Assembly (NCBI GenBank): GCA_016716425.1
Contig: JADJWJ010000004.1
Span: 186,001-250,000, forward strand
DNA from: Betaproteobacteria bacterium
GTDB lineage: Bacteria > Pseudomonadota > Gammaproteobacteria > Burkholderiales > Casimicrobiaceae
DNA: 64,000 bases
Direction of reading: 5' to 3'
In this document: piece by piece, positions 42,383 through 51,189 of the stretch
Layout: each line of letters starts with the position of its first letter
Numbering within the stretch: the first letter of the stretch is position 1
Position numbers and translations under genes: made by a program
The notes under the pieces: generated by a model
The model's database searches: none
What the model was told of the DNA's origin: nothing
Seen by the model: the letters and a program-made list of their open reading frames with translations, nothing else

Positions 42383-43642
42383 TCAGCCCCGCCGCATGCT
42401 GTCGAAGAACTCGGCGTTGTTCTTCGTCGCCTTGACCTTGTCGAGCAGGAACTCCATCGCCTCGAGCTCGTCCATCGGATAGAGCAGCTTCCGCAGGATC
42501 CACACCTTCTGCAGGATGTCCGGCTTGAGCAGCAACTCCTCGCGGCGCGTGCCGGAGCGGTTGACGTTGATCGACGGGTAGATCCGCTTCTCGGCCATCC
42601 GGCGGTCGAGGTGGATTTCCATGTTGCCGGTGCCCTTGAACTCCTCGTAGATCACGTCGTCCATCCGCGAGCCGGTGTCGATGAGCGCGGTGGCGATGAT
42701 CGTGAGCGAGCCGCCTTCCTCGATGTTGCGTGCGGCGCCGAAGAAGCGCTTCGGCCGCTGCAGCGCGTTGGCGTCCACGCCGCCGGTCAGCACCTTGCCG
42801 GACGCCGGCACGACGGTGTTGTACGCGCGCGCGAGGCGCGTGATCGAATCGAGCAGGATCACGACGTCCTTCTTGTGCTCGATCAGGCGCTTCGCCTTTT
42901 CGATCACCATCTCGGCGACCTGCACGTGCCGGGTGGCGGGCTCGTCGAACGTCGACGAGACGACCTCGCCCCGCACCGAGCGCTGCATCTCGGTGACTTC
43001 CTCGGGCCGCTCGTCGATCAGCAGCACGATCAGCATCACGTCGGGGTGGTTCGCCGCGATCGAGTGCGCGATGTGCTGCAGCATCACGGTCTTGCCGGAC
43101 TTCGGCGACGCGACGAGCAGCCCGCGCTGGCCCTTGCCGATGGGCGCGATGATGTCGATGATGCGGCCGGTGATGTTCTCCTCGGCCTTGATGTCGCGCT
43201 CGAGCACCAGCGGCTTGTCCGGGAACAGCGGCGTCAGGTTCTCGAACAGGATCTTGTGCTTCGCGTTCTCCGGCGGCTCGAAGTTGACCTTGTCGACCTT
43301 GACCAGCGCGAAGTAGCGCTCGCCGTCCTTCGGTGTGCGGATTTCGCCCTCGATCGTGTCGCCGGTGTGCAGGTTGAAGCGGCGGATCTGCGACGGCGAG
43401 ATGTAGATGTCGTCGGTGTTGGCGAGGTAGGACGTGTCCGGCGAGCGCAGAAAGCCGAAGCCGTCCGGAAGCACCTCGAGCACGCCGCCGCCGAAGATCG
43501 ACTCACCTTTCTTCGCCTGCTGCTTCAGCAGCGCGAAGATGAGGTCGTGCTTGCGCATCCGGTTGGCGCCCTCGATCTCGTTCGCGTTGGCGACCTCGAT
43601 CAACTCGGACACGTGCTTGGACTTGAGTTCGGATAAATGCAT
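42383..43642 (-). CDS. rho: Transcription termination factor Rho
   Basis: The 419-residue hexameric RNA helicase has the N-terminal SAP-like helix bundle (MHLSELKSKHVSELIE), the RNA-binding cold-shock domain (GFGFLRSPDTSYLANTDDIY), Walker A SPKSGKT, Walker B VVILLDSITRLARAY, the Q-loop/R-loop region and the C-terminal MRRG end. Length and motifs match the E. coli type. It lies downstream of trxA on the same strand with 228 bases between. A canonical promoter is proposed in the gap. Confidence 0.98.
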   Translation of the reverse strand: MHLSELKSKHVSELIEVANANEIEGANRMRKHDLIFALLKQQAKKGESIFGGGVLEVLPDGFGFLRSPDTSYLANTDDIYISPSQIRRFNLHTGDTIEGEIRTPKDGERYFALVKVDKVNFEPPENAKHKILFENLTPLFPDKPLVLERDIKAEENITGRIIDIIAPIGKGQRGLLVASPKSGKTVMLQHIAHSIAANHPDVMLIVLLIDERPEEVTEMQRSVRGEVVSSTFDEPATRHVQVAEMVIEKAKRLIEHKKDVVILLDSITRLARAYNTVVPASGKVLTGGVDANALQRPKRFFGAARNIEEGGSLTIIATALIDTGSRMDDVIYEEFKGTGNMEIHLDRRMAEKRIYPSINVNRSGTRREELLLKPDILQKVWILRKLLYPMDELEAMEFLLDKVKATKNNAEFFDSMRRG

Positions 43643-43820
43643 GGTGCGGGCAGGATGGGCGTGCCGGAACGGCAGCGGGGCGGCCGTCGGTGCGGCCGGG
43701 AAGGCGTCAGGGGCGGCTTCGGGATCGGGGCGTCGCGTGAACTTCGCGGCGGCGCCCGGGCGATTCAGGCTGCAGGGCGGTGGGTCAGGACGAGATGCAC
43801 ACCGCGCTACGGGACGGCAG

Positions 43821-43847
43821 ACTATAGCGGATGCCGGCGCCTGTCAA
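43821..43847 (-). promoter_or_regulatory. Candidate rho promoter
   Basis: On the minus strand TTGACA (43847-43842), 15 bases, then TATAGT (43826-43821). The hexamers are good but the spacing is 2 bases short. The leader to the rho ATG would be about 170 nt, in line with the attenuation known at rho genes. Confidence 0.45.
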
Positions 43848-43861
43848 CTGACGGCGCCGGC
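43833..43861 (-). terminator. Hairpin between trxA and rho
   Basis: GCCGGCGCC and GGCGCCGGC flank an 11-base loop (9-bp stem), starting 10 bases after the trxA stop. There is no T tract. The TTGACA of the candidate rho promoter is in the loop, so ending and starting signals are nested. Confidence 0.5.
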
Positions 43862-43870
43862 GCCGTGCGC

Positions 43871-44197
43871 CTAGAGGTTGCTGTCGAGGAACGCCGTCAG
43901 CTGCGACTTGGTCAGCGCGCCGACCTTCTGCGCGTGCGCCTGGCCGCCCTTGTACAGGATGACCGTCGGGATGCCGCGGATGCCGTACTTGCCGGGGGTG
44001 GACGGATTGGCGTCGATGTCGAGCTTGGCCACCGTGACCTTGCCGCCGTATTCCTTCGCGATCTCGTCTAACACCGGCGCGAACATCTTGCACGGGCCGC
44101 ACCACTCGGCCCAGAAGTCGACGAGCACCGGATTGCCGGATTGCAGGACGTCCTTGTCGAAGGTCGCGTCCGAAACGTGCTTGATGGCCTCACTCAT
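43871..44197 (-). CDS. trxA: Thioredoxin
   Basis: The 108-residue cytoplasmic disulfide reductase has the active site WAEWCGPCK near residues 28-36, the cis-Pro loop GIRGIPTVILY and the usual length. It reduces ribonucleotide reductase, methionine sulfoxide reductases and others. The ATG at 44197 has GAGGAATT upstream. The trxA-rho-rpmE order is typical of betaproteobacteria. Confidence 0.97.
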   Translation of the reverse strand: MSEAIKHVSDATFDKDVLQSGNPVLVDFWAEWCGPCKMFAPVLDEIAKEYGGKVTVAKLDIDANPSTPGKYGIRGIPTVILYKGGQAHAQKVGALTKSQLTAFLDSNL

Positions 44198-44357
44198 GGG
44201 AATTCCTCTAGATTTCCGGGTCGCCGGGACCGAATCCCTGGCGCCCGCACCGCGGCGGAACGCCGTTGGTCGCACCGCCGCCTCCGAGGCTTACGGTAGC
44301 CGAAGCCCGCGCGCCGCGCAAGTTCACGATGTGCTTTCCGGGACTTGGGGACGCTTC

Positions 44358-44366
44358 TGCTAGAAT
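44358..44366 (+). promoter_or_regulatory. Extended -10 box upstream of fdxA
   Basis: TGCTAGAAT: the TG of an extended -10 one base before TAGAAT, with about 48 bases to the fdxA ATG. No clear -35 box was found. Confidence 0.4.
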
Positions 44367-44413
44367 TCAACGCTTTCCGGCCAAGAGGGGCGGCCGACCC
44401 CGCCGCGCTGTCC

Positions 44414-44737
44414 ATGACCTACGTCGTCACCGAAGCCTGCATCCGCTGCAAATACACGGACTGCGTGGACGTCTGTCCGGTCGACTGCTTCCGCGAGGGC
44501 CCGAATTTCCTGGTGATCGACCCGGACGAGTGCATCGACTGCACGCTGTGCGTGGCCGAGTGCCCGGTCGAGGCGATCTACGCGGAGGACGACGTCCCCG
44601 ACGACCAGCAGCGCTTCAAGGCGCTGAACGCGGAGCTCGCGAAGGTCTGGAAGCCGATCATCGAGCGCAAGCCCGCACCGCCCGACGCCGACGAGTGGAA
44701 GGGCGTGCCGGGCAAGTTGCAGCACCTGGAGCGCTAG
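44414..44737 (+). CDS. fdxA: 7Fe ferredoxin FdxA
   Basis: The 107-residue protein has the N-terminal motif MTYVVTEACIRCKYTDCVDV and a second cluster motif CIDCTLCVAECPVEAIY. The spacing of the first three Cys (C..C-x6-C), with Cys also at the following VCPVDC, is that of FdxA-type proteins with one [3Fe-4S] and one [4Fe-4S] cluster. The C-terminal extension is helical. It carries electrons in the cytoplasm. The ATG at 44414 starts the family N-terminus exactly. Confidence 0.95.
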   Translation: MTYVVTEACIRCKYTDCVDVCPVDCFREGPNFLVIDPDECIDCTLCVAECPVEAIYAEDDVPDDQQRFKALNAELAKVWKPIIERKPAPPDADEWKGVPGKLQHLER

Positions 44738-44743
44738 CGCCCC

Positions 44744-44778
44744 GGGAGTGTCGGGTTTGACCGCGACCCGACGCTCCC
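44744..44778 (+). terminator. Hairpin after fdxA
   Basis: GGGAGTGTCGGGT and ACCCGACGCTCCC pair at 12 of 13 positions around a 9-base loop, starting 7 bases after the fdxA stop. No T tract follows. The next promoter's -35 box begins in the loop. Confidence 0.6.
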
Positions 44779-44786
44779 CCTAGAAT
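44757..44786 (+). promoter_or_regulatory. Sigma-70 promoter of the cytochrome c pair
   Basis: TTGACC (44757-44762), 18 bases, then TAGAAT (44781-44786). Both boxes are close to consensus. The leader to the first cytochrome ATG is about 65 bases. Confidence 0.55.
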
Positions 44787-44858
44787 CGCGCGGTTTCACC
44801 CGCTCCGCGTCGCCGCATCGAATGCGGCGGCGTCCAATCCCGAACCACGACGGACCCC

Positions 44859-45212
44859 ATGAACCGATTCGCCGTTTCCGCCGTCCTGTCAGCCGCGGTG
44901 CTGGCTGCCCCGCTCGCGCTCGCGCAGGCGCCCGCGCCCGCCGGCGACCCGCTGAAGGGCGCGCAGAAGGTCCAGATGTGCCAGGGCTGCCACGGCATCG
45001 TCGGGTGGCGCACCGCGTTCCCCGAGGTGTACCGGGTCCCCAAGCTGTCGGGCCAGAACGCCGCCTACATCGTCGCGGCCCTCAAGGAGTACAAGAACGG
45101 CAACCGCGCGCACCCGTCGATGAAGGCGATCGCCGCGTCGCTTTCCGACGCCGACATGGCCGACCTCGCCGCCTACTATTCGCAGACGCCGCTCACGACG
45201 GCGAGCAAATGA
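44859..45212 (+). CDS. Class I cytochrome c
   Basis: The 117-residue exported protein has a signal peptide (FAVSAVLSAAVLAAPLALAQ), heme site CQGCH and a c4/c553-like C-terminal part (PKLSGQNAAYIVAALKEYKNGNRAHPSMKAIAASLSDADM). The likely axial Met is in HPSMKAI. It is a periplasmic electron carrier. The gene overlaps its paralog by 4 bases (ATGA), giving a two-gene unit. Confidence 0.92.
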   Translation: MNRFAVSAVLSAAVLAAPLALAQAPAPAGDPLKGAQKVQMCQGCHGIVGWRTAFPEVYRVPKLSGQNAAYIVAALKEYKNGNRAHPSMKAIAASLSDADMADLAAYYSQTPLTTASK

Positions 45213-45547
45213 CCATGAACCTTCGCATTCTGACCTGCGCCGCCGCGTTCGCGGCCCTCGTCCCGGCCGGTGTGGCGGCCGCCGACATCGAGGCCGGCAA
45301 GAAGAAGGTGCAGGAAGTCTGCGCCGCCTGCCACGGCATCGACGGCGGCCAGCCGACCACGCCCGAGTACCCGAAGCTGTCCGGCCAGTATCCGGACTAC
45401 CTCGCCAAGGCGCTGCGCGACTACAAGTCGGGCGCGCGCAAGAACGCGATCATGGCCGGCATGGCGGCGGGCCTGTCCGACAAGGACATCGAAAACGTGT
45501 CGGCCTACTTCTACACGCAGCCGTCGGTCCTCGCTTCGAAGTACTGA
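45209..45547 (+). CDS. Class I cytochrome c, second of pair
   Basis: The 112-residue exported paralog has a signal peptide (LRILTCAAAFAALVPAGVAA), heme site CAACH and the same fold (PKLSGQYPDYLAKALRDYKSGARKNAIMAGMAAGLSDKDIENVSAYF). The axial Met is in the IMAGMAAGL stretch. Together the two proteins resemble the halves of a diheme c4 cytochrome split into separate genes. The ATG at 45209 overlaps the previous stop; an ATG at 45215 is possible. Confidence 0.92.
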   Translation: MTMNLRILTCAAAFAALVPAGVAAADIEAGKKKVQEVCAACHGIDGGQPTTPEYPKLSGQYPDYLAKALRDYKSGARKNAIMAGMAAGLSDKDIENVSAYFYTQPSVLASKY

Positions 45548-45569
45548 CGGCCGGGCCGCGGCGGCCGCG

Positions 45570-46949
45570 ATGGCGCTGCGAGTCATGCGCACGGCGCTGC
45601 GGCGGCACCGGATCCTTCGCGCGAAGCTGGCCGAGTTCCGCTGCCACGCACGGCTTGCGCGCGCGGAGTTCGAGGCCGAGCGCCTCGCCCGCTTCCGCCG
45701 CCACCTGGCGCACGCGCAGCGGCACTCGCCGTACTACGCCCAAGTACTGCGCGAGGGCAGGATCGACGTCGCCGCCGCGACGCCGGCCGACCTGCCGGTC
45801 CTGACCAAGGACATCCTGCGCGACCGTTTCGACGACATCGTCACCGACCGCCGCGTCACCAGCGCGGGCGTCGAAGCGTTCCTCGCCGGCTCCGACGATC
45901 CGCGGGAACTCTATCTCGGCCAGTACCGCGTGCTGCACACGTCGGGCACGTCGGGCCCGCGCGCGCACCTCCTGTTTTCCGAGGGCGACTGGGTGCGCGG
46001 AATGGCGCAGATGCTGCGGCCGGCGATGCGGCCGCCCGGCAGCGGCGCGCTGCGCCCGTATCGCATCGGGTTCTACGGCTCCACGCGCGGGCACTTCGGG
46101 GGCGTGTCGATGGCGACGCCGGCCGGCAACGACCTGGTGCGGTTCGTCGTGCGCGCCCACCTGTTCGAAGTGGACGAGCCGCTGGCGCAGACCCTTGCCG
46201 AACTCGACCGGTTCCGGCCGGACTTCCTGGTCGGCTACGTGGCCGCGCTCCGGGTGCTGGCGGAGGCGCAACTCGAGGGGAGGCTCGCGCTCGCGCCGCG
46301 CGCGGTGCACGGTGGCGGCGAGGCGATGACCGCCGCCGACGCCGCGTTGCTGCGGCGGGCGTTCGGCGGCGACGTGCGCAACAACTACGGCTGCACCGAG
46401 CACCTGATGATGGGGCTGTCCACGCCCGACGGCGGCCGCATGGTCGTCTACGACGACGACCTCGTGTTCGAAATCCGCGACGATCACTGCCTCGTCACCA
46501 ACCTCTACAACGAGACGCTGCCGCTGTTCCGTTACCGGATCGACGACGTCGTGCGCCGCGCCCCCGGCGACGACCCGCGCTTCCCGTACCTCGCGCTCGA
46601 GGCGATCATCGGCCGCAGCGAGGCGCCGCTCACAATGCGCAACGACGACGGCGCGCCCGAGGCGCTGCTGCCCTATTCGCTCATCGCTGTTTGCGTGCCC
46701 GACGTCATCGGATTCCAGGCGCGCATCGACGGCGACGCCGCGCTGACGCTGCGCGTTCGCGTCGACCCGGCCGCCGGCGCGCAACGGCGCGCGACGGCGC
46801 TCGCCGCCATGCGCGGCAGGGTGCGCGGCCTGCTCGACGGCAAGCGGATGCGCGGCGTCTCGCTCGCCGTCGAAGAGGCCGCGACGCTGCTCCCCGACCC
46901 GCGTACCGGCAAGCTCAAGCTGGTCGTCGACGCGCGTGCCCCGCGCTGA
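45570..46949 (+). CDS. PaaK/CapK-like adenylate-forming enzyme
   Basis: The 459-residue protein resembles the phenylacetate-CoA ligase/CapK branch of the adenylate-forming family. It has the phosphate loop HTSGTSGPRAHLLF, the NNYGCTEHLMMG motif in the AMP region and RYRIDDVV near the hinge. An N-terminal helical region (ARFRRHLAHAQRHSPYYAQVL) is typical of this branch. It would activate an acid as an adenylate; the substrate is unknown. It begins 22 bases after the second cytochrome gene but need not be functionally linked. Confidence 0.8.
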   Translation: MALRVMRTALRRHRILRAKLAEFRCHARLARAEFEAERLARFRRHLAHAQRHSPYYAQVLREGRIDVAAATPADLPVLTKDILRDRFDDIVTDRRVTSAGVEAFLAGSDDPRELYLGQYRVLHTSGTSGPRAHLLFSEGDWVRGMAQMLRPAMRPPGSGALRPYRIGFYGSTRGHFGGVSMATPAGNDLVRFVVRAHLFEVDEPLAQTLAELDRFRPDFLVGYVAALRVLAEAQLEGRLALAPRAVHGGGEAMTAADAALLRRAFGGDVRNNYGCTEHLMMGLSTPDGGRMVVYDDDLVFEIRDDHCLVTNLYNETLPLFRYRIDDVVRRAPGDDPRFPYLALEAIIGRSEAPLTMRNDDGAPEALLPYSLIAVCVPDVIGFQARIDGDAALTLRVRVDPAAGAQRRATALAAMRGRVRGLLDGKRMRGVSLAVEEAATLLPDPRTGKLKLVVDARAPR

Positions 46950-47044
46950 GGCGCCCCTGACTTCCGCCGCGCGCATGCAGTAACATGCGGCTCGCGCCGC
47001 AGGGAGCCCGACGGGCCGCCGCGGCGCGACTTCCGAAAGATCCG

Positions 47045-48916
47045 ATGGACGCCGCCCCCGCACGCCAGCACTACCCGGACGAACTGCTGTCGCAACACCT
47101 GCGCAGGATCCTGCCCGACGTCGAGCCGCCGGTGCTGGAGTCGCTGCGGCAGCGGGTCGAGTGGGTCGAGGTCGCCGGCGGGCAGACGCTGATGGCGCAG
47201 GGCGAACCGGGCGACTCGATGTATCTCGCGATCAGCGGCCGGCTGCGCGCGTACGTGCGCGCCGCCGACGGGTCCGAGCGGATGGCCCGCGAAATGGGGC
47301 GCGGCCACACGATCGGCGAGATGAGCCTCTTCACCGGCGAGCCGCGCGCGGCGACCGTCGTCGCGATCCGCGACTCGGTCCTCGTGCGGCTGCCGAAGCC
47401 CGAGTTCGACCGGATCCTCGCGAGCAGCGCGCAGCTCTCGATCGCGCTGACGCGCCAGATCATCGGGCACCTGCGCGACGCGAAGCCGCGGTCCGATCTC
47501 GCCCGGCCGGTGATGATCGGCATCGTGCCGGTCACGGCGCGCGTCGATCCGCGCGCGTTCGCCGAGCAGCTGGCCGGACACCTGCGCCGGCATGGGCGCG
47601 TCCGCGTCCTCGACGCCGCGACCGTCGACCGCGAGCTGCGGGAGGAGGGACTCGCGCAGCGCGAACACGGAGATGCGCAGGCCGACCGCCGGGTTGCGCT
47701 GCTGCTGGAGGAGATCGAGGCCGGCCACGACTTCGTGCTGCTGGTCGGCGACGACCGCCCCACGCCGTGGACACAGCGGTGCAGTCGCCACTGCGACGAA
47801 CTGCTGCTGCTCGCCGACGCGGGCGAGCCGCCGGCGCTGCACGCGATCGAGACGCAGTGCCTCGACCGCCGCCCGCAGCGCGCGGAGGCGGCCGAGATCC
47901 TCGTCCTGCTGCACCGGGAGGACGCGGGGTCGCCGCGCGGCACGCGCGCGTGGCTCGACCGGCGCGCGGTCTCCCACCACGTGCACGTCCGCCCGGCGCT
48001 CGCGCGCGACATGGCGCGGCTCGCGCGGATCCTGAGCCGCAATGCGGTCGGCCTCGTGTTCGCCGGCGGGGGCGCGCGCGGCTTCGCGCACCTCGGCGTC
48101 CATCGCGCGCTCGCCGAGCACGGCATCGACGTCGACTACGTCGGTGGCACCAGCATCGGCGCCACGATGGCCGCCTGCGTCGCGTTCGACCGGCCGCTGG
48201 AATTCGTGCTCACGCACGCCCGCCGCGCGTTCGGCGCCAATCCCACCGGCGACTTCAACTTCATTCCGCTGCTGTCGCTGATCAAAGGCCGCCGGCTGCA
48301 GAAGGTCCTGCGCACGGCCGTGCACGACTTCGCCGGTTTCGACGCGAACGTCGAGGACCTCTGGAAGAACTTCTTCTGTGTGGCGACCAACTACTCGCAG
48401 GCGCGGCAGCACGTGATCCGGCGCGGCGACCTCGCCCGGGCACTGCGGTCGAGCGTCGCGATCCCCGGCGCGCTGCCGCCGGTGATCGCCGACGGCGACC
48501 TCCTGTGCGACGGCGGCACGTTCAACAACTTCCCGGTCGACGTGATGCAGCAGATGCACGGCGTCGGCAGGGTCATCGGGGTCGACCTCGACTTCCGCAA
48601 GCCGCGGCGCATCGAGTTCGACGAGGTGCCGGACGGCTGGACGCTGCTGCGCGACCGCCTGCGGCCGCGCGGCCGGCGGCGCTACCGGCTGCCGTCGCTG
48701 ATGTCGTACCTGATGAACATGACGATCCTCTACAGCATGTCGCGGCAGCACGACGCGCGCCGCATGACCGACCTGTATTTCAACCCGCCGCTCGAGCGCG
48801 TGGGCATGCTCGAGTGGAGCCGGTTCGACGAGATCGTCGAACTGGGGTACGTGCACGGGCTGGAGGTCCTGCGGCGGCAGCACGACGCGGCAGGCGCCCT
48901 CGGCGCAGCGCAATGA
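47045..48916 (+). CDS. Cyclic-nucleotide-binding patatin-like phospholipase (NTE-like)
   Basis: The 623-residue protein has an N-terminal cNMP-binding domain (about 20-140, with GDSMYLAISGRLRAYV and GEMSLFTGEPRAATV), a middle region of about 190 residues, and a patatin domain. The patatin part has the oxyanion loop GGGARGFAHLG (near 340), the nucleophile S370 in GGTSIGA and D489 in LCDGGTFNN. This layout is that of neuropathy-target-esterase-like lysophospholipases. It may couple cyclic nucleotides to lipid hydrolysis; a link to the receiver-cyclase 33 kb away is speculative. The ATG at 47045 is chosen over a frame extension with no homologous features. Confidence 0.88.
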   Translation: MDAAPARQHYPDELLSQHLRRILPDVEPPVLESLRQRVEWVEVAGGQTLMAQGEPGDSMYLAISGRLRAYVRAADGSERMAREMGRGHTIGEMSLFTGEPRAATVVAIRDSVLVRLPKPEFDRILASSAQLSIALTRQIIGHLRDAKPRSDLARPVMIGIVPVTARVDPRAFAEQLAGHLRRHGRVRVLDAATVDRELREEGLAQREHGDAQADRRVALLLEEIEAGHDFVLLVGDDRPTPWTQRCSRHCDELLLLADAGEPPALHAIETQCLDRRPQRAEAAEILVLLHREDAGSPRGTRAWLDRRAVSHHVHVRPALARDMARLARILSRNAVGLVFAGGGARGFAHLGVHRALAEHGIDVDYVGGTSIGATMAACVAFDRPLEFVLTHARRAFGANPTGDFNFIPLLSLIKGRRLQKVLRTAVHDFAGFDANVEDLWKNFFCVATNYSQARQHVIRRGDLARALRSSVAIPGALPPVIADGDLLCDGGTFNNFPVDVMQQMHGVGRVIGVDLDFRKPRRIEFDEVPDGWTLLRDRLRPRGRRRYRLPSLMSYLMNMTILYSMSRQHDARRMTDLYFNPPLERVGMLEWSRFDEIVELGYVHGLEVLRRQHDAAGALGAAQ

Positions 48917-48997
48917 GCGCGGCCGTCGCACTCCAGGTCTGCGCCCACTCGCGGGACGACGGGTGGGGTGCGGGGGCCGCTCGTGGGGAGGAGCAAC

Positions 48998-50980
48998 GTG
49001 GCTGACGACATGCGAGGCAAGGGCGAGAGCGCCGGGGACTTCCTGACGCGCGTCGCCCGCGGGCTGCTCGACCGGATGGGGCCGGGCGGCGGCGCGGCGT
49101 CCGCCCCGGCAGAACCCGCGGCGCCCGCGCTCGACCCGCGCGTCGCGCCGTACGCCGCGAAGGTGACGACGGTGGAAGACGCCGTCGCGCGCATTCCCGG
49201 CGGCAGCCACGTCTTCGTCGGCACCGCGTGCGCGACGCCGCGCACGCTCGTCGGCGCGCTGGAGTCGGTGCCGGCGCCGCCGGCGGACATCGAGCTCGTC
49301 CACTTCATCACCAACGGCGCGGTACCGCACGACGGCGAAGGGCGCGCGACCACCCGCTTCCGGCACCGCACGTTCTTCGTCGGCTCCGACATGCAGGCTG
49401 CGGTCCGGCAGGGCCTCGCCGAGTACGTGCCGATGTCGGTCGCGCGCGTGCCGCAGCTCATCGCCATCGGCCGCATCCGGGTCGACGTCGCGCTGATCCA
49501 GGTGTCGCCGCCGGACGAGTTCGGGTACGTGAGCCTCGGCATTTCGGTCGACGTGCTGCCGGCCGCCATCGCCAAGGCTGCGCTCGTCATCGCCGAGGTC
49601 AACCCGGCGATGCCCCGCTCGATGGGCGACTCGACCGTGCACGTGAGCGAGATCGACTGGCTCGTGCCGGTCGACGCGCCGCTCGCCGAATACGTGCACC
49701 CGGCCACCGAGCCGCAGGTGGTCGAGCGCATCGCCCGCTACATCAGTGGCATCATCGAGGACGGCGCGACGCTGCAGATCGGCCTCGGCCGGGTCACCAA
49801 CGCTGCGCTCAAGTACCTGGCCGACCGGCGCGACCTCGGCATCCACTCGGACGTGATCACGGACGCGATCATCCCGCTGCTCGAGAACGGAATCCTGACC
49901 GGCCGGCGCAAGTCGCGGGAGCGCGGCAAGATCGTCACCAGCTTCGCGATCGGCAGCCGCCGTCTGTACGACCTCGTCGACCGCAATCCGCTGTTCTCGT
50001 TCCAGCCGATCGACGTGGTCTGCCACCCGGTGACGATCGCCGCGCAGCACCGGATGGTGTCGGTGACGCAGGCGTTCGCGATCGACCTGACCGGGCAGGT
50101 CTGCGTCGACCAGCTCGGAGGCGATTTCTACAGCGGCATCGCGGCGCAGGGCGAGTTCCTGCGCGGCGCGTCGCGCTCGGAGGGCGGCAAGGCGATCATC
50201 TGCCTCGCGTCGACCAGCGACGACGGGACGGAGTCGCGCGTGCGCCCGGCGCTCGCGCCGGGCGAAGGTGTGACCGTCGCACGGACCGACGTCCACTACG
50301 TGATCACCGAGTACGGAATCGCGTACCTGTTCGGCAAGTCGATCCGCGAGCGCGCGATCGCGCTGATCGAGGTCGCGCACCCGAAGTTCCGGGTGGACCT
50401 GTTCGAGCGGGCGCAGGCCATGGGCTACCTGCCCGAGGCGCAGACGCTGAAGAACATGCGCGCGTACCCGGTGGAGGAGGAGGTCACCGTCACGCTGAAG
50501 GACGGGCGCAGCGTGCTGCTGCGCCCCGCGGTGTCGACCGACGGCAACGGTGTGCGCGACCTCTTCCACAGCATGTCCGAGGCGGACGTGTACACGCGCT
50601 TCTTCCGCAAGGTGCGCGAGCTGTCCGGGCAGGACGTGCAGCGCCTGTGCAACGTCGACTTCGAGAACGAGGTCGCGTTCGTCGCGGTCACGGGGCCGCG
50701 CGAGAACCCGGAGATCGTCGCGCAGGCGTGCTACTTCGTCGACCCGTCGACCAACCTGGGCGAGACGGCGTTCATGGTGAGCCCGCACTGGCAGGGCTGC
50801 GGGCTCGGCGCCGCGCTGCAGAAACGGCTGGCCGAGCACGCGGCCGCCCGCGGCGTGCGCGGGTTCGTCGCGGAGATGCTTTCCACCAACGCGAACATGG
50901 TTCGACTCGCGCACACGGGCACGGCCAACGTGTCGGTCGAGGCCGCCGGCACGACGGTCCGCGTGACCGCGCTGTTCTAG
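48998..50980 (+). CDS. Acetyl-CoA hydrolase/transferase fused to a GNAT acetyltransferase
   Basis: The 660-residue protein has two parts. Residues about 60-490 are an acetyl-CoA hydrolase/CoA transferase domain (GSHVFVGTACATPRTLVGAL, EVNPAMPRSMGDS, QIGLGRVTNAAL, and the catalytic-region VHYVITEYGIAYL). Residues about 500-660 are a GNAT domain (EADVYTRFFRKVREL, PHWQGCGLGAALQKRLAEHA). It starts at GTG 48998 behind a GGGGAGGAG site. The fusion is known in proteobacteria, but the acyl groups handled are unclear. It lies 80 bases after the patatin gene. Confidence 0.88.
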   Translation: MADDMRGKGESAGDFLTRVARGLLDRMGPGGGAASAPAEPAAPALDPRVAPYAAKVTTVEDAVARIPGGSHVFVGTACATPRTLVGALESVPAPPADIELVHFITNGAVPHDGEGRATTRFRHRTFFVGSDMQAAVRQGLAEYVPMSVARVPQLIAIGRIRVDVALIQVSPPDEFGYVSLGISVDVLPAAIAKAALVIAEVNPAMPRSMGDSTVHVSEIDWLVPVDAPLAEYVHPATEPQVVERIARYISGIIEDGATLQIGLGRVTNAALKYLADRRDLGIHSDVITDAIIPLLENGILTGRRKSRERGKIVTSFAIGSRRLYDLVDRNPLFSFQPIDVVCHPVTIAAQHRMVSVTQAFAIDLTGQVCVDQLGGDFYSGIAAQGEFLRGASRSEGGKAIICLASTSDDGTESRVRPALAPGEGVTVARTDVHYVITEYGIAYLFGKSIRERAIALIEVAHPKFRVDLFERAQAMGYLPEAQTLKNMRAYPVEEEVTVTLKDGRSVLLRPAVSTDGNGVRDLFHSMSEADVYTRFFRKVRELSGQDVQRLCNVDFENEVAFVAVTGPRENPEIVAQACYFVDPSTNLGETAFMVSPHWQGCGLGAALQKRLAEHAAARGVRGFVAEMLSTNANMVRLAHTGTANVSVEAAGTTVRVTALF

Positions 50981-51182
50981 TCCCCCCGAAACGCGCTGCG
51001 CGCGTCTCCCCCGGAGGGGGCGCGATCTCGGGAGCGGCCCTTCGATCGCCGTCGATCCCCCGCGCGGTCGGGGCGCGATCTCGGGAGCGGCCCTTCGATC
51101 GCCGTGCTGATCCCCCCGCAACGCGCTGCGCGCGTCTCCCCCGGAGGGGGCGCGATCTCGGGAGCGGCCCTTCGATCGCCGT
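50981..51182. repeat. Direct repeats after the acetyl-CoA hydrolase gene
   Basis: A 72-bp unit occurs at 50981-51052 and 51111-51182, each starting TCCCCCCG(A/C)AACGCGC and ending in a 33-bp block GCGCGATCTCGGGAGCGGCC...CGCCGT. The block occurs a third time at 51073-51105. No spacer or coding pattern was seen. Confidence 0.85.
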
Positions 51183-51189
51183 TTTCGCG

